A stretch of DNA of 64,000 nucleotides from Geotalea sp. SG265. GTDB taxonomy: Bacteria > Desulfobacterota > Desulfuromonadia > Geobacterales > Geobacteraceae. This document shows positions 49,476-57,641 of this stretch, piece after piece (the stretch's first letter is position 1; each line of letters begins with the position of its first letter). The position numbers and the translations under genes were made by a program. The notes under the pieces are model-generated. The model saw nothing but the letters and a program-made list of their open reading frames with translations. It made no database searches and was not told the origin of the DNA. The stretch spans positions 82,074 through 146,073 of the forward strand of contig NZ_JAKZFT010000009.1 of NCBI RefSeq assembly GCF_022808985.1, read 5' to 3'.

Positions 49476-50395
49476 GGCCGGGAGGAAGATGCCGGTTGGA
49501 GCTGGTGTTGGGAAAGGATATGAAGGGCTTCTGCCAGGGGTTCGGCAGTGCCGTTAAGCCAATGGATGACCGTGCCGTGGCGTTCCATGCGGGAAAACCA
49601 GGTGCATTGGCGTTTGGCGAAATCGTGAATGGCGCTGTTCAATTTCTGGAACAGATCGTTGCGGTTCAGTTCCCCCTTGAGAAACCGGGCAATGAAGCGG
49701 TACTCCAGGCCATAGAACTCCAGGGTCTCAAAGGGGACGCCACCATCGTGCAGCCGCACCACCTCCTCGATCATCCCCTGGTCAAGCCGCTGTTTCAGCC
49801 TTTCGGTGATGCGGCGGCAGAGGATCGCCCGCTCCCAGCGGATGCCGAAAATCAGGGGGGACAGGCCGGGGAGAAACGGTGCCTGCTCGGGTGCTTTGTA
49901 TTCGGCAATTTCGATGGCCCGTACCAGGCGATTGCGGTCCAGAAGGTCAGTGGAATTGTGGAGACGGGGATTGGCCTTTTGCAGGCGTTCCATGAGCGCT
50001 TCGTGGGAAAGCTTTGCAAGTCCATTGCGAAGTGGGGCATTTTCCGGAACCTCCACCAGCCGGTATCCCTTCAGCACCGATTCCAGGTACATGCCGGTTC
50101 CACCGACCATGACCGGGATCTTTCCGAGACCGGCGATGAGCTGGTAGGCTTCCTCGAAGCGGCGCTGGAACTGGAAGACGTTGAATTCGGTACCCGGATC
50201 GACGATGTCGATCAGGTGGTAGGGGACCTCCCCATATTCGGCCAGGTCCTTGCCGGTGCCGATATCCATGCCCCGATAAACCTGGCGGGAATCGGCGGAG
50301 ATGATCTCGCCGCTGAGGCGCCGGGCCAGTTCCACCCCCAGCCGCGTCTTGCCCGAGGCGGTGGGACCCAGTATAACCAGCAGGTTGAAGGGCAT
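49472..50395 (-). CDS. miaA: tRNA dimethylallyltransferase MiaA
   Basis: 307-residue prenyltransferase adding dimethylallyl to A37 of UNN-reading tRNAs. P-loop LLVILGPTASGKTRLGVELA, substrate-binding DSRQVYRGMDIGTGK, VGGTGMYLESVLKG and RRITERLKQRLDQGMIEEV are typical. It lies 5 bp after the ctpA stop. With mtaB and mnmA, the window holds three tRNA anticodon-loop modification genes. Confidence 0.96.
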   Translation of the reverse strand: MPFNLLVILGPTASGKTRLGVELARRLSGEIISADSRQVYRGMDIGTGKDLAEYGEVPYHLIDIVDPGTEFNVFQFQRRFEEAYQLIAGLGKIPVMVGGTGMYLESVLKGYRLVEVPENAPLRNGLAKLSHEALMERLQKANPRLHNSTDLLDRNRLVRAIEIAEYKAPEQAPFLPGLSPLIFGIRWERAILCRRITERLKQRLDQGMIEEVVRLHDGGVPFETLEFYGLEYRFIARFLKGELNRNDLFQKLNSAIHDFAKRQCTWFSRMERHGTVIHWLNGTAEPLAEALHILSQHQLQPASSSRP

Positions 50396-50400
50396 GGGCG

Positions 50401-51747
50401 CTACTTCTTCAGCTTCAGCTGGGAGAGCATGTCGATCCCCTTGAGGAGGTCAAGTGCCCGGGAGAGCTGGTAATCGTCCTGTTTTGCCCGGTCGGCAGCG
50501 GCAGCAGTGATCGTTTTTCCCCGCTTCGGTTCCTGTTGCGGTTCTGCTGCCTTCCCTTTTTCCTCGAAATGATTTTCCAGGTCCTTTTCCCTGATGGAAT
50601 CATCCTTGTCGGGCACCCCGCCATTCTTCGGCTTCATCATGCCGACGACGATATCGGGGGTAATCCCTTTTGCCTGAATTGAGCGGCCGTTGGGGGTGTA
50701 ATACTTGGCGGTGGTGAGCTTGAGACCGTCGCCGTTTCTCAGGGGGAGTACGCTCTGCACCGAACCCTTGCCGAAACTCTGGGTGCCCATGATGATGGCC
50801 CGCTTGTGGTCCTGCAGCGCTCCGGCGACAATCTCGGAAGCACTGGCACTGCCGCCGTTGATCAGCACCACCATGGGGTAGCGGGGTTCCTTTTCTCCAA
50901 CATAGGCTGTCCAGCTCCGCTTTGCCGACGGCTCGCGCCCCTCAGTATAGACAATGAGCCCATTGGAAAGTCCTTCGCCGATGAAACGGTCTGCCACCAT
51001 GAATGCCTGATCCACCAAGCCGCCGGGGTTGTAGCGCAAGTCCAGCACCAGGCCGCGCAGCGCCCCGCCGTTATCCTCCCTGAGCTTCTTCAAGGCATTG
51101 GCGAAATCCTCACCGGTCCGCCCCTGGAACTCTGCAACACCGATGTAGCCGAATCCGGGCTCCAGGGTCCGTGCTTTGACACTCCTGGTCTTGATGATGT
51201 CCCGCACCAGATGGAAGACAAGGGGGGTACTGGAGCCGTTGCGCAGGATGGTCAGGGTGACGCTGGTCCCTTTCTCACCCCTCATCAGGCTGACCGCCTT
51301 TGAGATGTTCATGCCTCTTGTGAACTTGTCGTCGATCTTCCAGATATGGTCCCCCGGTTTGATGCCGGCCTTGAATGCTGGCGTATCTTCGATGGGGGAA
51401 ACGACCACCAGCTTGCCGTCCTGCATGTTGATCTCGATGCCCAGCCCGCCGAAGGAGCCGGCGATATGCACCTGCATCTCCTTGAAGGATTCCTGTGCCA
51501 TATATTCGCTGTGGGGGTCGAGGGAGGTGAGCATCCCCCTGACAGCGCTCTGCATGAGCTTCCTGGTGTCCACCTCTTCCACGTAGTGCCTTTTTATGAT
51601 GGCGACCACCTCGGTGAAAAGGCGCAGGTAGTCCTGGTCGCTCCTTTGGCTGATGCTCTTCCGGGTGTTGAGGATGCCGAAAATGGCTGCTGACAGGATA
51701 ACGATGATCAGGAACAGGGAGAGGATTATTTTTCTGCTTCTGCCCAT
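50401..51747 (-). CDS. ctpA: Carboxy-terminal processing protease (S41)
   Basis: 448-residue periplasmic serine protease with an N-terminal membrane anchor (IILSLFLIIVILSAAIFGIL). A PDZ domain (GGLGIEINMQDGKLVVVSPIEDTPAFKAGIKPGD) precedes the S41 catalytic domain with Ser in INGGSASASEIVAGAL and the Lys/Gln pair in TQSFGKGSVQSVLPL. The C-terminal 60 residues are charged and repetitive. The ATG at 51747 follows GGAGG; a TTG at 51765 extends it without support. Start of the ctpA-miaA-glycosyltransferase unit. Confidence 0.94.
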   Translation of the reverse strand: MGRSRKIILSLFLIIVILSAAIFGILNTRKSISQRSDQDYLRLFTEVVAIIKRHYVEEVDTRKLMQSAVRGMLTSLDPHSEYMAQESFKEMQVHIAGSFGGLGIEINMQDGKLVVVSPIEDTPAFKAGIKPGDHIWKIDDKFTRGMNISKAVSLMRGEKGTSVTLTILRNGSSTPLVFHLVRDIIKTRSVKARTLEPGFGYIGVAEFQGRTGEDFANALKKLREDNGGALRGLVLDLRYNPGGLVDQAFMVADRFIGEGLSNGLIVYTEGREPSAKRSWTAYVGEKEPRYPMVVLINGGSASASEIVAGALQDHKRAIIMGTQSFGKGSVQSVLPLRNGDGLKLTTAKYYTPNGRSIQAKGITPDIVVGMMKPKNGGVPDKDDSIREKDLENHFEEKGKAAEPQQEPKRGKTITAAAADRAKQDDYQLSRALDLLKGIDMLSQLKLKK

Positions 51748-51831
51748 GGGGGAGGGTGCCTCCAAACTGAAATGACTGAACGGCTTAATGTAGATTCACC
51801 CTTTCGAATTGTCAACTTGAAAGCCGTTTCA

Positions 51832-51886
51832 CTTAACCATCATTTCATCTGACTGTAACACCAATGCAACATGATTCCTCTAGGAT
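51832..51886 (+). promoter_or_regulatory. Pho box array and -10 of the phosphate porin gene
   Basis: Units CTTAACC, TTTCATC, TGTAACA and TGCAACA recur every 11 bp (starts 51832, 51843, 51854, 51865). After exactly 9 nt follows TAGGAT at 51881. Periodicity and spacing match PhoB-activated promoters. Confidence 0.75.
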
Positions 51887-51952
51887 GCAGGCCGTCAAAA
51901 CGAATGGCATGCCTAAAGCCGGCTTATCCGGCAATTCACAAAGGAGGAAAAG

Positions 51953-53170
51953 ATGAAAAGAGGAGTTGCAGCAGTGGCGCTTCTGACCGCCGCGCTCGTT
52001 GGACAGAGTGCCATGGCCAAGACGCTGGAGGATGTGCTGAAGGAAAAAGGGGTCATTACCGAGGAAGACTACAAGACGGTGACCAAGAGCAAACCCATGG
52101 ACTACAAACTGGGGAAAGGGTTTACCTTTAACTCCCCTGACGAAAAGTTTCAGCTGTCCCTGGGAGCCCGTCTCCAGAGCCGCTATACGTTTACCGACAG
52201 CGATGGCGGCCAGAACAGTTCCGAGTTCAGGATCCGCCGCATGAAGCTGTTCATGAGCGGCTATGCTTACAGCAAGGACCTGACCTATAAATTCCAGGCG
52301 AACTTTGCAGATACGGGAAAGCTCCTTGAGGATGCCTGGCTCAACTACCGGCTCATTGACGAAGCCCAGTTCCTCATGGGACAGGAAAAGGTCCAGTTCG
52401 CCCGCCAGGAGATCACCTCTTCCGGTGCCCAGCAGTTCGTCGATCGCTCAAATGCCACCGATACCTTCAAAATGGGACGGGACACCGGCCTCATGGTCCA
52501 CGGCAAGATTGCCAAGGGAATCTTCAACTACAACCTGGGTGTCTACGGCGGTGTCGGCCAGAATACCCTGCGCAAATCCACCAATAACGCCCTGGCTGCA
52601 AGGGTCACCGTCAATCCCTTCGGTGAAATGGCATACTCGGAAGCAGATCTGGACAACAGCCAGAAGCCGCTCCTTTCCATCGGCGCAGGCTACTTCAGGG
52701 ATACCCTGGCAAAAACCAACGCCACCACACTGGAAAGCAACAACTTGAGCTTTGCCGGCTCCAACGGCTGGCTGGGTAAAGGCTTGGGAAAATTCGGCGT
52801 TGAAAAGATCGATACCGACAGCGTCGGCATCGATGCCGCCTTCAAATGGATGGGCTTCTCGGCACAAGGTGAATACTTCCTGGGCCATGCCAACGGTCAG
52901 GCTTCCGACAAGACCCTGCGTGCCCACGGTTTCTATGCCCAGGCAGGTTACTTCATCATTCCCAAGCATCTGGAAGTGGCTACCCGTTACTCCTTCGTCG
53001 ATCCCGACCGGGACAAGGCCGACAACAATCAGACCGAGACTTCCGGTGCCGTCTCCTACTATTTTCAGAAGCACAACCTGAAACTGCAGGCCGACGTGAC
53101 CAACATTCACAAGCAGCCGGTACGGTCGGACGATATGCAGTACCGCCTCCAGGCCCAGGTCATTTTCTAG
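51953..53170 (+). CDS. Phosphate-selective porin (OprO/OprP family)
   Basis: 405-residue outer-membrane porin. Signal peptide MKRGVAAVALLTAALVGQSAMA, then a short helix-rich segment (LEDVLKEKGVITEEDY) typical of OprP/OprO homologues. The 16-stranded barrel includes RIRRMKLFMSGYAYSKDLTYKFQANF, GQEKVQFARQEITSSGAQQFVDRS and AQVIF at the C-terminus with terminal Phe. Trimeric anion or phosphate channel by family. AAAGGAGGAAAAG precedes the ATG, and the Pho box array upstream supports phosphate-starvation control. A strong terminator follows. Confidence 0.9.
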   Translation: MKRGVAAVALLTAALVGQSAMAKTLEDVLKEKGVITEEDYKTVTKSKPMDYKLGKGFTFNSPDEKFQLSLGARLQSRYTFTDSDGGQNSSEFRIRRMKLFMSGYAYSKDLTYKFQANFADTGKLLEDAWLNYRLIDEAQFLMGQEKVQFARQEITSSGAQQFVDRSNATDTFKMGRDTGLMVHGKIAKGIFNYNLGVYGGVGQNTLRKSTNNALAARVTVNPFGEMAYSEADLDNSQKPLLSIGAGYFRDTLAKTNATTLESNNLSFAGSNGWLGKGLGKFGVEKIDTDSVGIDAAFKWMGFSAQGEYFLGHANGQASDKTLRAHGFYAQAGYFIIPKHLEVATRYSFVDPDRDKADNNQTETSGAVSYYFQKHNLKLQADVTNIHKQPVRSDDMQYRLQAQVIF

Positions 53171-53217
53171 CCGACCTGTTTGAGCACGGAGTAGTTGTCT
53201 CCTCCTTCATTGCAATC

Positions 53218-53246
53218 GGCCCGCCTCTTTCGGCGGGCCTTTTTTA
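53218..53246 (+). terminator. Intrinsic terminator of the porin gene
   Basis: GGCCCGCC, a 6-nt loop, GGCGGGCC, then TTTTTTT. Confidence 0.9.
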
Positions 53247-53270
53247 TGTTCTTCAGATTTTTCACGGGGA

Positions 53271-53439
53271 AGCAGTCGTGGCATCGGGAGTGAGCGACGA
53301 GCTACAGCGGCGAGCGGACACCCGCCGCATGCTGAACGGAGTGGATCTGCCACTTTACGCATCCTGGCACCATTATGCGTGCGGCACCGCAAGGCCCGCA
53401 GCTGTGGCGACAGAGCGAACGGACGACGTCGCGACTGCC
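53271..53439 (+). repeat. Dispersed structured element, copy E (169 bp)
   Basis: Ends AGCAGTCGTGGCATCG and CGACGTCGCGACTGCC pair at 14 of 16 positions (two A-C mismatches). Internal GCTACAGC pairs with GCTGTGGC through a U-G pair. It sits between the porin terminator and the next Pho box, within the 399-bp gap 53171-53569. Confidence 0.85.
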
Positions 53440-53482
53440 CTTCTTTTCCCAGAGATTCACGAATGAACATCGGACGCTCTCT

Positions 53483-53537
53483 TTTTTCCAACCTTTAACC
53501 GTTCTGTAACACAACCGGCATCATTCCACGATACCCT
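53483..53537 (+). promoter_or_regulatory. Pho box array and -10 before the zinc-ribbon/pstS genes
   Basis: 11-bp-spaced units TTTTTCC, TTTAACC, TGTAACA and CGGCATC (53483, 53494, 53505, 53516), then 9 nt, then the weak -10 TACCCT at 53532. Confidence 0.65.
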
Positions 53538-53569
53538 TGTGGAAAAAGAAACGATAAAGGAGAACGAAC

Positions 53570-53767
53570 ATGCAACTTATGCCCATGGGAGACTATTACG
53601 TCTGGTACTGCGAATGGTGCGACTCACGCAACATGACGCTTTGGACAAGGATCGATGCGAAAGAGGTGGCCTGCAGCTGCTGCCACCGCACCTTTCCCCT
53701 TTCCACCAATGTGGTGGCAAAGGTAATCGCCGATTTCACCACAACACTTGCAACACCTGCTATCTAA
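53570..53767 (+). CDS. Small zinc-ribbon-like protein, 65 residues
   Basis: Starts ATG 53570 after AAAGGAGAA. The sequence contains WYCEWCDSRNM and VACSCCHRTFPLS, two CxxC-type pairs that could form a zinc ribbon, and no signal peptide. It lies directly behind a Pho box array and 13 bp before pstS, so it is the first gene of a phosphate-starvation operon. No family recognised. Its Tyr/Trp-rich N-terminus (YYVWYCEW) is unusual for a cytoplasmic mini-protein. Confidence 0.75.
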   Translation: MQLMPMGDYYVWYCEWCDSRNMTLWTRIDAKEVACSCCHRTFPLSTNVVAKVIADFTTTLATPAI

Positions 53768-53780
53768 GGAGTACCAGCCG

Positions 53781-54812
53781 ATGATCAAAAGCGTGCACAG
53801 AATCTTTGTCCTGCTGCTGGCGGCAGTCATGACCCTGTCGGCCGGGCAGTCATTCGCCGAGACGGTTCTCAAGGGAGCAGGAGCAACCTTTCCCTATCCC
53901 CTCTACAGCAAGTGGTTCAGGGATTATGCCCAGGTCGATCCGGGAACGGCCTTCACCTACGATGCCGTCGGCTCCAGCGGCGGCATCAAGCAGATCGTGG
54001 CCCAGCTCGTGGATTTCGGCGCCAGCGACCGGTTTCTTTCCGATGAAGAACTGGCAGCCGCTCCGGAAAAACTTCTCCAGATCCCGACGGTGATGGGGGC
54101 GGTGGTCCTCAGTTACAACATTCCGGGATTCCATGGGGACCTAAGATTGACCCCCGAGACGGTCAGTGCCATTTATTTAGGCGAGATCAGCCGCTGGAAC
54201 GACCCACGCCTGGTGGCCCTGAACAAAACGCTCAAAGAGGTGGACGAGAAGATCATCGTCGTCCATCGCAGCGATGGCAGCGGCACCACCAGCATCTTTA
54301 CCGACTACCTTGCAAGCGTCAGCAGCAGATGGGCCAAGGAGATCGGCAAAGGTACCTCGGTGGATTGGCCGGTGGGGATCGGCAGCAAAGGGAGCAAGGG
54401 GATGGTCGAGTCTATCCGGACGGTGCCCTTTTCCATCGCCTACATGGAAAATGCCTATACCATGGTCAACAACCTTCCTTCCGTCGTCATCAGGAATCGC
54501 GCCGGCCGCTTCGTCAACCCGACCATGCGCTCCATCAGGGCGGCAGCGGTGGATGCCGTCAAGCATGTGCAGGACGACTATCGTGTCTCGCTGGTGAACC
54601 AGGGGGGCAAAGATGCCTACCCCATCGTTGGCCTTACCTGGCTGCTGGTTTATCAGGAGCAGAAAGACCCGGTGAAGGGAAAGGCGCTGGTGGAATTTTT
54701 AAACTGGGAGCTGAAGAAGGCGGAAAAGATGACCTCGACCCTCTTTTATACGCCGCTTCCCGAAAAACTGGGCGTAATGGTCGCTAAAAGAATCGAAAGT
54801 ATAACCTACTAA
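53781..54812 (+). CDS. pstS: Phosphate-binding protein PstS, first copy
   Basis: 343-residue periplasmic substrate-binding protein of the high-affinity phosphate ABC transporter. Signal peptide SVHRIFVLLLAAVMTLSAGQSFA. Phosphate-binding motifs: GAGATFPYPLYSKWF, VGSSGGIKQI, VDFGASDRFL and VVHRSDGSGTTSIFTDYL. The start at 53781 follows AAGGAG; a longer frame from 53748 would overlap the zinc-ribbon gene. No pstC, pstA or pstB follows; the gene ends at a strong terminator. A paralogue lies at 59008-60036. Confidence 0.94.
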   Translation: MIKSVHRIFVLLLAAVMTLSAGQSFAETVLKGAGATFPYPLYSKWFRDYAQVDPGTAFTYDAVGSSGGIKQIVAQLVDFGASDRFLSDEELAAAPEKLLQIPTVMGAVVLSYNIPGFHGDLRLTPETVSAIYLGEISRWNDPRLVALNKTLKEVDEKIIVVHRSDGSGTTSIFTDYLASVSSRWAKEIGKGTSVDWPVGIGSKGSKGMVESIRTVPFSIAYMENAYTMVNNLPSVVIRNRAGRFVNPTMRSIRAAAVDAVKHVQDDYRVSLVNQGGKDAYPIVGLTWLLVYQEQKDPVKGKALVEFLNWELKKAEKMTSTLFYTPLPEKLGVMVAKRIESITY

Positions 54813-54836
54813 ACAACCTGCCCTGCAAGATGCAGA

Positions 54837-54877
54837 AATGGCCATCTCGTTCGTTCAGAGATGGCCATTTTTTTTGA
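54837..54877. terminator. Strong terminator after pstS
   Basis: AAATGGCCATCTC, a 9-nt loop, GAGATGGCCATTTTTTTT. Also lies just beyond the converging EAL gene. Confidence 0.9.
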
Positions 54878-54896
54878 CGATTCCGCTGCACTTTTT

Positions 54897-56171
54897 TCAC
54901 ATGCCGGAATAAGCATTGGTGGCGGGAACATGGGCAGGCCTTGCCAGCAGGTACCCCTGGCCGAAGGAAACTCCCATTTCTTTGAGGATGTTTAATTCCT
55001 CTTGCCGTTCTATGCCTTCGGCAATGACCTGCGCCCCTATCTTGCCGCAAAAGGTCACCAGCGCTTCAATCAACGCCTGCTTGGTGTGGGTCGTGTCCAC
55101 GTCGGCTACCAGGAAACGGGCGAGCTTCACGTATTCCGGCTCCAGTTGGGCGAGCATTTTCAATCCTGCATAGCCGGAGCCCAGGTCGTCGATGGCGATG
55201 GAATATCCTTGTTCCCGATAATAGGAAAGGACCCGGTTGAAGAGGGCGTAATCGTCGATCAGGGTCCGTTCGGTCAGCTCAAAAGTGATATTGGAGCGCT
55301 CGATGCCCAGCTTTTCCAGGAGTGCCGCCGTGACCCCCCGTTCGTGGTCGTCGGCCTGGAGGATACTTGGGCAGACGTTGAGGAAAAGCCGCTGGGTGAT
55401 GTTAAGTTCCTTCGATTGAATCAGGGCATTTTTCCGGCAGAGCATTTCCAGCGGGAAGGCGAGACCGCACTCCGCCGATCTGGCAAAGAGCACCTCCGGA
55501 TCGGCAAGGTGGCTCGGCCTGCCGACCCGGCTCAAAGCTTCGTAGCCGTGGACGGTGCCGTCCACAAGGGAGAAGATTGGTTGGAAGACCGGGGTGATCA
55601 GGTCGCCGGCGATGATCTCTTCGATTTCCTGTCGATCACGCAACTGTTCGGCGCTGGCGGAAGCGGAACCGCTGAAAAGCTGTTGGAAGGCGCGAAACAG
55701 GACATTGTCGGCGTTTTCTCCACCATTGTTGGCAAGAAAGACGCCGTAGGTGGTAAAAATATCCTCCGCCCGTCTGCCCTCGATGCTCCTTTTCATGTGC
55801 GGCAGGGAAAAGTAACGGCACAGTTCATGGCGGATGGTGGACAGATCATTCTGAAAATCCCTGTCTCCGTAGTCCCGGTCCGGTACGATGAGCAGGAAAT
55901 ATTCGCCTTCGCTTGCCCGGTACCCCCCCTCGATACGCCCAGCCAGTTTCCTGTCCATGGTCCTGATAAAAAGGGCGATAGCCTTGGCGATCCTGGAATG
56001 GAGCCCGGTTTCTGCGAATTTGAGGGCAACGATGCCGGCGTGACCGCTGCTCTTGAGGTTTTCCTTGAATTTGAGGAAGAGATAGCTGCAGTCGGAGAAG
56101 GAGTTCTCCAACCGGGGAACGCGCCGCTGGTCTGGGGCGATGTAAAGGGGGTTGAGGTGCAGGTTGTCCAT
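54897..56171 (-). CDS. EAL-domain c-di-GMP phosphodiesterase
   Basis: 424-residue cytoplasmic protein. The N-terminal ~190 residues resemble a degenerate GGDEF-type domain (SGHAGIVALKFAETGL, GEYFLLIVPDRDYGDRDF) with no GGDEF motif. The EAL domain (about 195-415) has YEALSRVG, FLNVCP, FELTERTLIDD, AIDDLGSGYAGL, VKLARFL, IAEGIERQEEL and GQGYLLARP, so the metal- and substrate-binding Glu, Asn, Asp, Lys and Gln residues are present. It probably degrades c-di-GMP. The start at 56171 follows AGGAGG. Last gene of the SpoIIE-GHKL-STAS-mini-protein-EAL operon. Confidence 0.9.
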   Translation of the reverse strand: MDNLHLNPLYIAPDQRRVPRLENSFSDCSYLFLKFKENLKSSGHAGIVALKFAETGLHSRIAKAIALFIRTMDRKLAGRIEGGYRASEGEYFLLIVPDRDYGDRDFQNDLSTIRHELCRYFSLPHMKRSIEGRRAEDIFTTYGVFLANNGGENADNVLFRAFQQLFSGSASASAEQLRDRQEIEEIIAGDLITPVFQPIFSLVDGTVHGYEALSRVGRPSHLADPEVLFARSAECGLAFPLEMLCRKNALIQSKELNITQRLFLNVCPSILQADDHERGVTAALLEKLGIERSNITFELTERTLIDDYALFNRVLSYYREQGYSIAIDDLGSGYAGLKMLAQLEPEYVKLARFLVADVDTTHTKQALIEALVTFCGKIGAQVIAEGIERQEELNILKEMGVSFGQGYLLARPAHVPATNAYSGM

Positions 56172-56199
56172 GGTGCCTCCTGGGCTTGCGTCTATGTCG

Positions 56200-56343
56200 T
56201 CAGTCATCGAGCAGGGCGGCCAGCTCTTTTCCGTAGTAGCTGATATTAGCTTCCCGGTAGGAATCTCGCAGTTCCCGCAGTTTGGCTATCTGCCGATCCA
56301 ATTCGGAGAAGTCCACGAGGAATCTGAAAATCGAGCGTTCCAT
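56200..56343 (-). CDS. 47-residue helical protein in the partner-switch operon
   Basis: Starts ATG 56343 with AGGAGG 7 nt upstream and ends TGA at 56200. The sequence begins MERSIFRFLVDFSELDRQIA and continues with KLRELRDSYREANISYYG, a likely amphipathic helix or short coiled coil with no Cys and no membrane span. It lies between the STAS gene and the EAL gene. It could be a small binding partner or adaptor. No family recognised. Confidence 0.7.
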   Translation of the reverse strand: MERSIFRFLVDFSELDRQIAKLRELRDSYREANISYYGKELAALLDD

Positions 56344-56351
56344 GGCTCCTC

Positions 56352-56666
56352 CTATTCCTTTGTCGCTGCAGCCAGCAAAAAGATGCCGGTCATCCTGAAG
56401 AGCATGGTGTTGGTGGGATTTACCTGCATCACCTGTATCTCCGCCTTTTTTTCCTCCTTGATTCGCTTGAAACAGCGCAAGAGCAGGGCGATGCCCATGG
56501 AATTGATCCTGCCGGTGTCGGAGAAGTCGAATTTTACCAACTGCTGGTTTACTTTCGCCGGCAACCCCATGAGCTGCGCCTCGGCCTGGGCGTCAATGTT
56601 GCCTGCCATGGCGAAATAATTGCACAAGGGTCTTGTCTGGTGAACGATCTTGAACGATGAATCCAT
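56352..56666 (-). CDS. STAS-domain anti-sigma factor antagonist
   Basis: 104-residue SpoIIAA-like protein. The STAS fold segment VKFDFSDTGRINSMGIALLLRCFKRI carries the Ser of INSMG at the usual phosphorylation position. Phosphorylation by the upstream GHKL protein and dephosphorylation by the SpoIIE-type phosphatase would switch its partner. AGGAGG precedes the ATG at 56666. No sigma factor is encoded nearby, so the end target is unknown. Confidence 0.88.
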   Translation of the reverse strand: MDSSFKIVHQTRPLCNYFAMAGNIDAQAEAQLMGLPAKVNQQLVKFDFSDTGRINSMGIALLLRCFKRIKEEKKAEIQVMQVNPTNTMLFRMTGIFLLAAATKE

Positions 56667-56684
56667 TTTGTCCTCCTTTGTTGT

Positions 56685-57641
56685 TCAGCCGGTGGTGATG
56701 TGAAAGCCGTGCAAGGTCTCCGGCGGGATCTGCGAGGACTTCCTGAGATGTCCTCCGATCAGGGTTTCTTTGCCCGGGGCGACCCGCACGTGAAACTGGT
56801 CGAGGAAACGCCAGATGATGAAAAGCCCTCTGCCCCCCGCATCATCGGCCGCTTCCATGTTTGCTGAATTTTTTGCCAGATATTCGAGTACCAGGTCTGC
56901 ACCGAGGCTGCCCCAGCCGTCCTGCATCTCCATGGCCAGCGTTTCACCGTCGAAGGCGAAGCGGAAGGCGATGTTTTCCTGGGGCAGGATCTGCCTCCTT
57001 TCTCCCTTACGGAACATCTTCATGCCGTCATCGCTCCTTGGAGCGCCGTAAAAGGCATTTTCCAGCATTTCGTCAGCCAGAAGGGCACCCTTGTGGCGGA
57101 GCATCTCATGCTCCGGCGAATCGCCGACGATGGCATCCTCCAGAGTCCTGATGATCTTTTCCTTCTCCTCCGAAAAGGTGAGTTTGAATTCCCGTATTTC
57201 CGTCCCTTCTTTCACGTACTGGTCGATGGTCCATTGCCGCTTTTCGATAAGGTTGCCGATGGCCAGGGACAGGGGGAAATCACCTCCGGCAGCCACGGAT
57301 ATCTGCTGGGGTTCCACGATCAGATGACGTACCTGGTCCGCCATGAATCGTTCAAGGGAGGGCGGGGGGGCCGAGGCTTGGGCGATGACCAGAATTTCCG
57401 TGTTGGGGAAACAGCATCGTACATAGCGTACCAGTAATGGCATGCTTTCAGGGTATAGGGTACCTGGGATAATCGTCAGCGCCGGCTCTATCCGGTTGAA
57501 GGCGAGTTGTTCCAGGGTTGTCGCCAGTGAGCGGTCCGCGGTGACGCTGATGACTTCGGGAAGTTCGGCCAGGTAGTTGCTCATGGCCTCGGCATCGGCA
57601 CTGTCGGCAAAAATGGCGAGAATCGTTGCATTACGCTCCAT
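56685..57641 (-). CDS. GHKL ATPase / anti-sigma-type serine kinase with N-terminal receiver-like domain
   Basis: 318-residue protein. Residues about 1-120 fold like a receiver (ATILAIFADSADAEAMSNYL ... LTIIPGTLYPESMP) but lack a clear phosphoacceptor Asp. The C-terminal GHKL domain has ALLADEMLENAFYGAP (N box), DGWGSLGADL and DDAGGRGLFIIWRFLD (G boxes), as in SpoIIAB/RsbW kinases. Probably phosphorylates the STAS protein downstream. The ATG at 57641 follows AAAGGAG and overlaps the phosphatase stop by 11 bp, showing coupling. Confidence 0.82.
   Translation of the reverse strand: MERNATILAIFADSADAEAMSNYLAELPEVISVTADRSLATTLEQLAFNRIEPALTIIPGTLYPESMPLLVRYVRCCFPNTEILVIAQASAPPPSLERFMADQVRHLIVEPQQISVAAGGDFPLSLAIGNLIEKRQWTIDQYVKEGTEIREFKLTFSEEKEKIIRTLEDAIVGDSPEHEMLRHKGALLADEMLENAFYGAPRSDDGMKMFRKGERRQILPQENIAFRFAFDGETLAMEMQDGWGSLGADLVLEYLAKNSANMEAADDAGGRGLFIIWRFLDQFHVRVAPGKETLIGGHLRKSSQIPPETLHGFHITTG

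Noticed and set aside
53278..53466. Small open frames within the five dispersed elements (peptides like RRADTRRM on one strand, ATERTD on the other)
   Set aside because: They follow the element consensus in all copies but break in the variable middle and have no ribosome-binding sites. The conserved feature is base pairing, not a reading frame.
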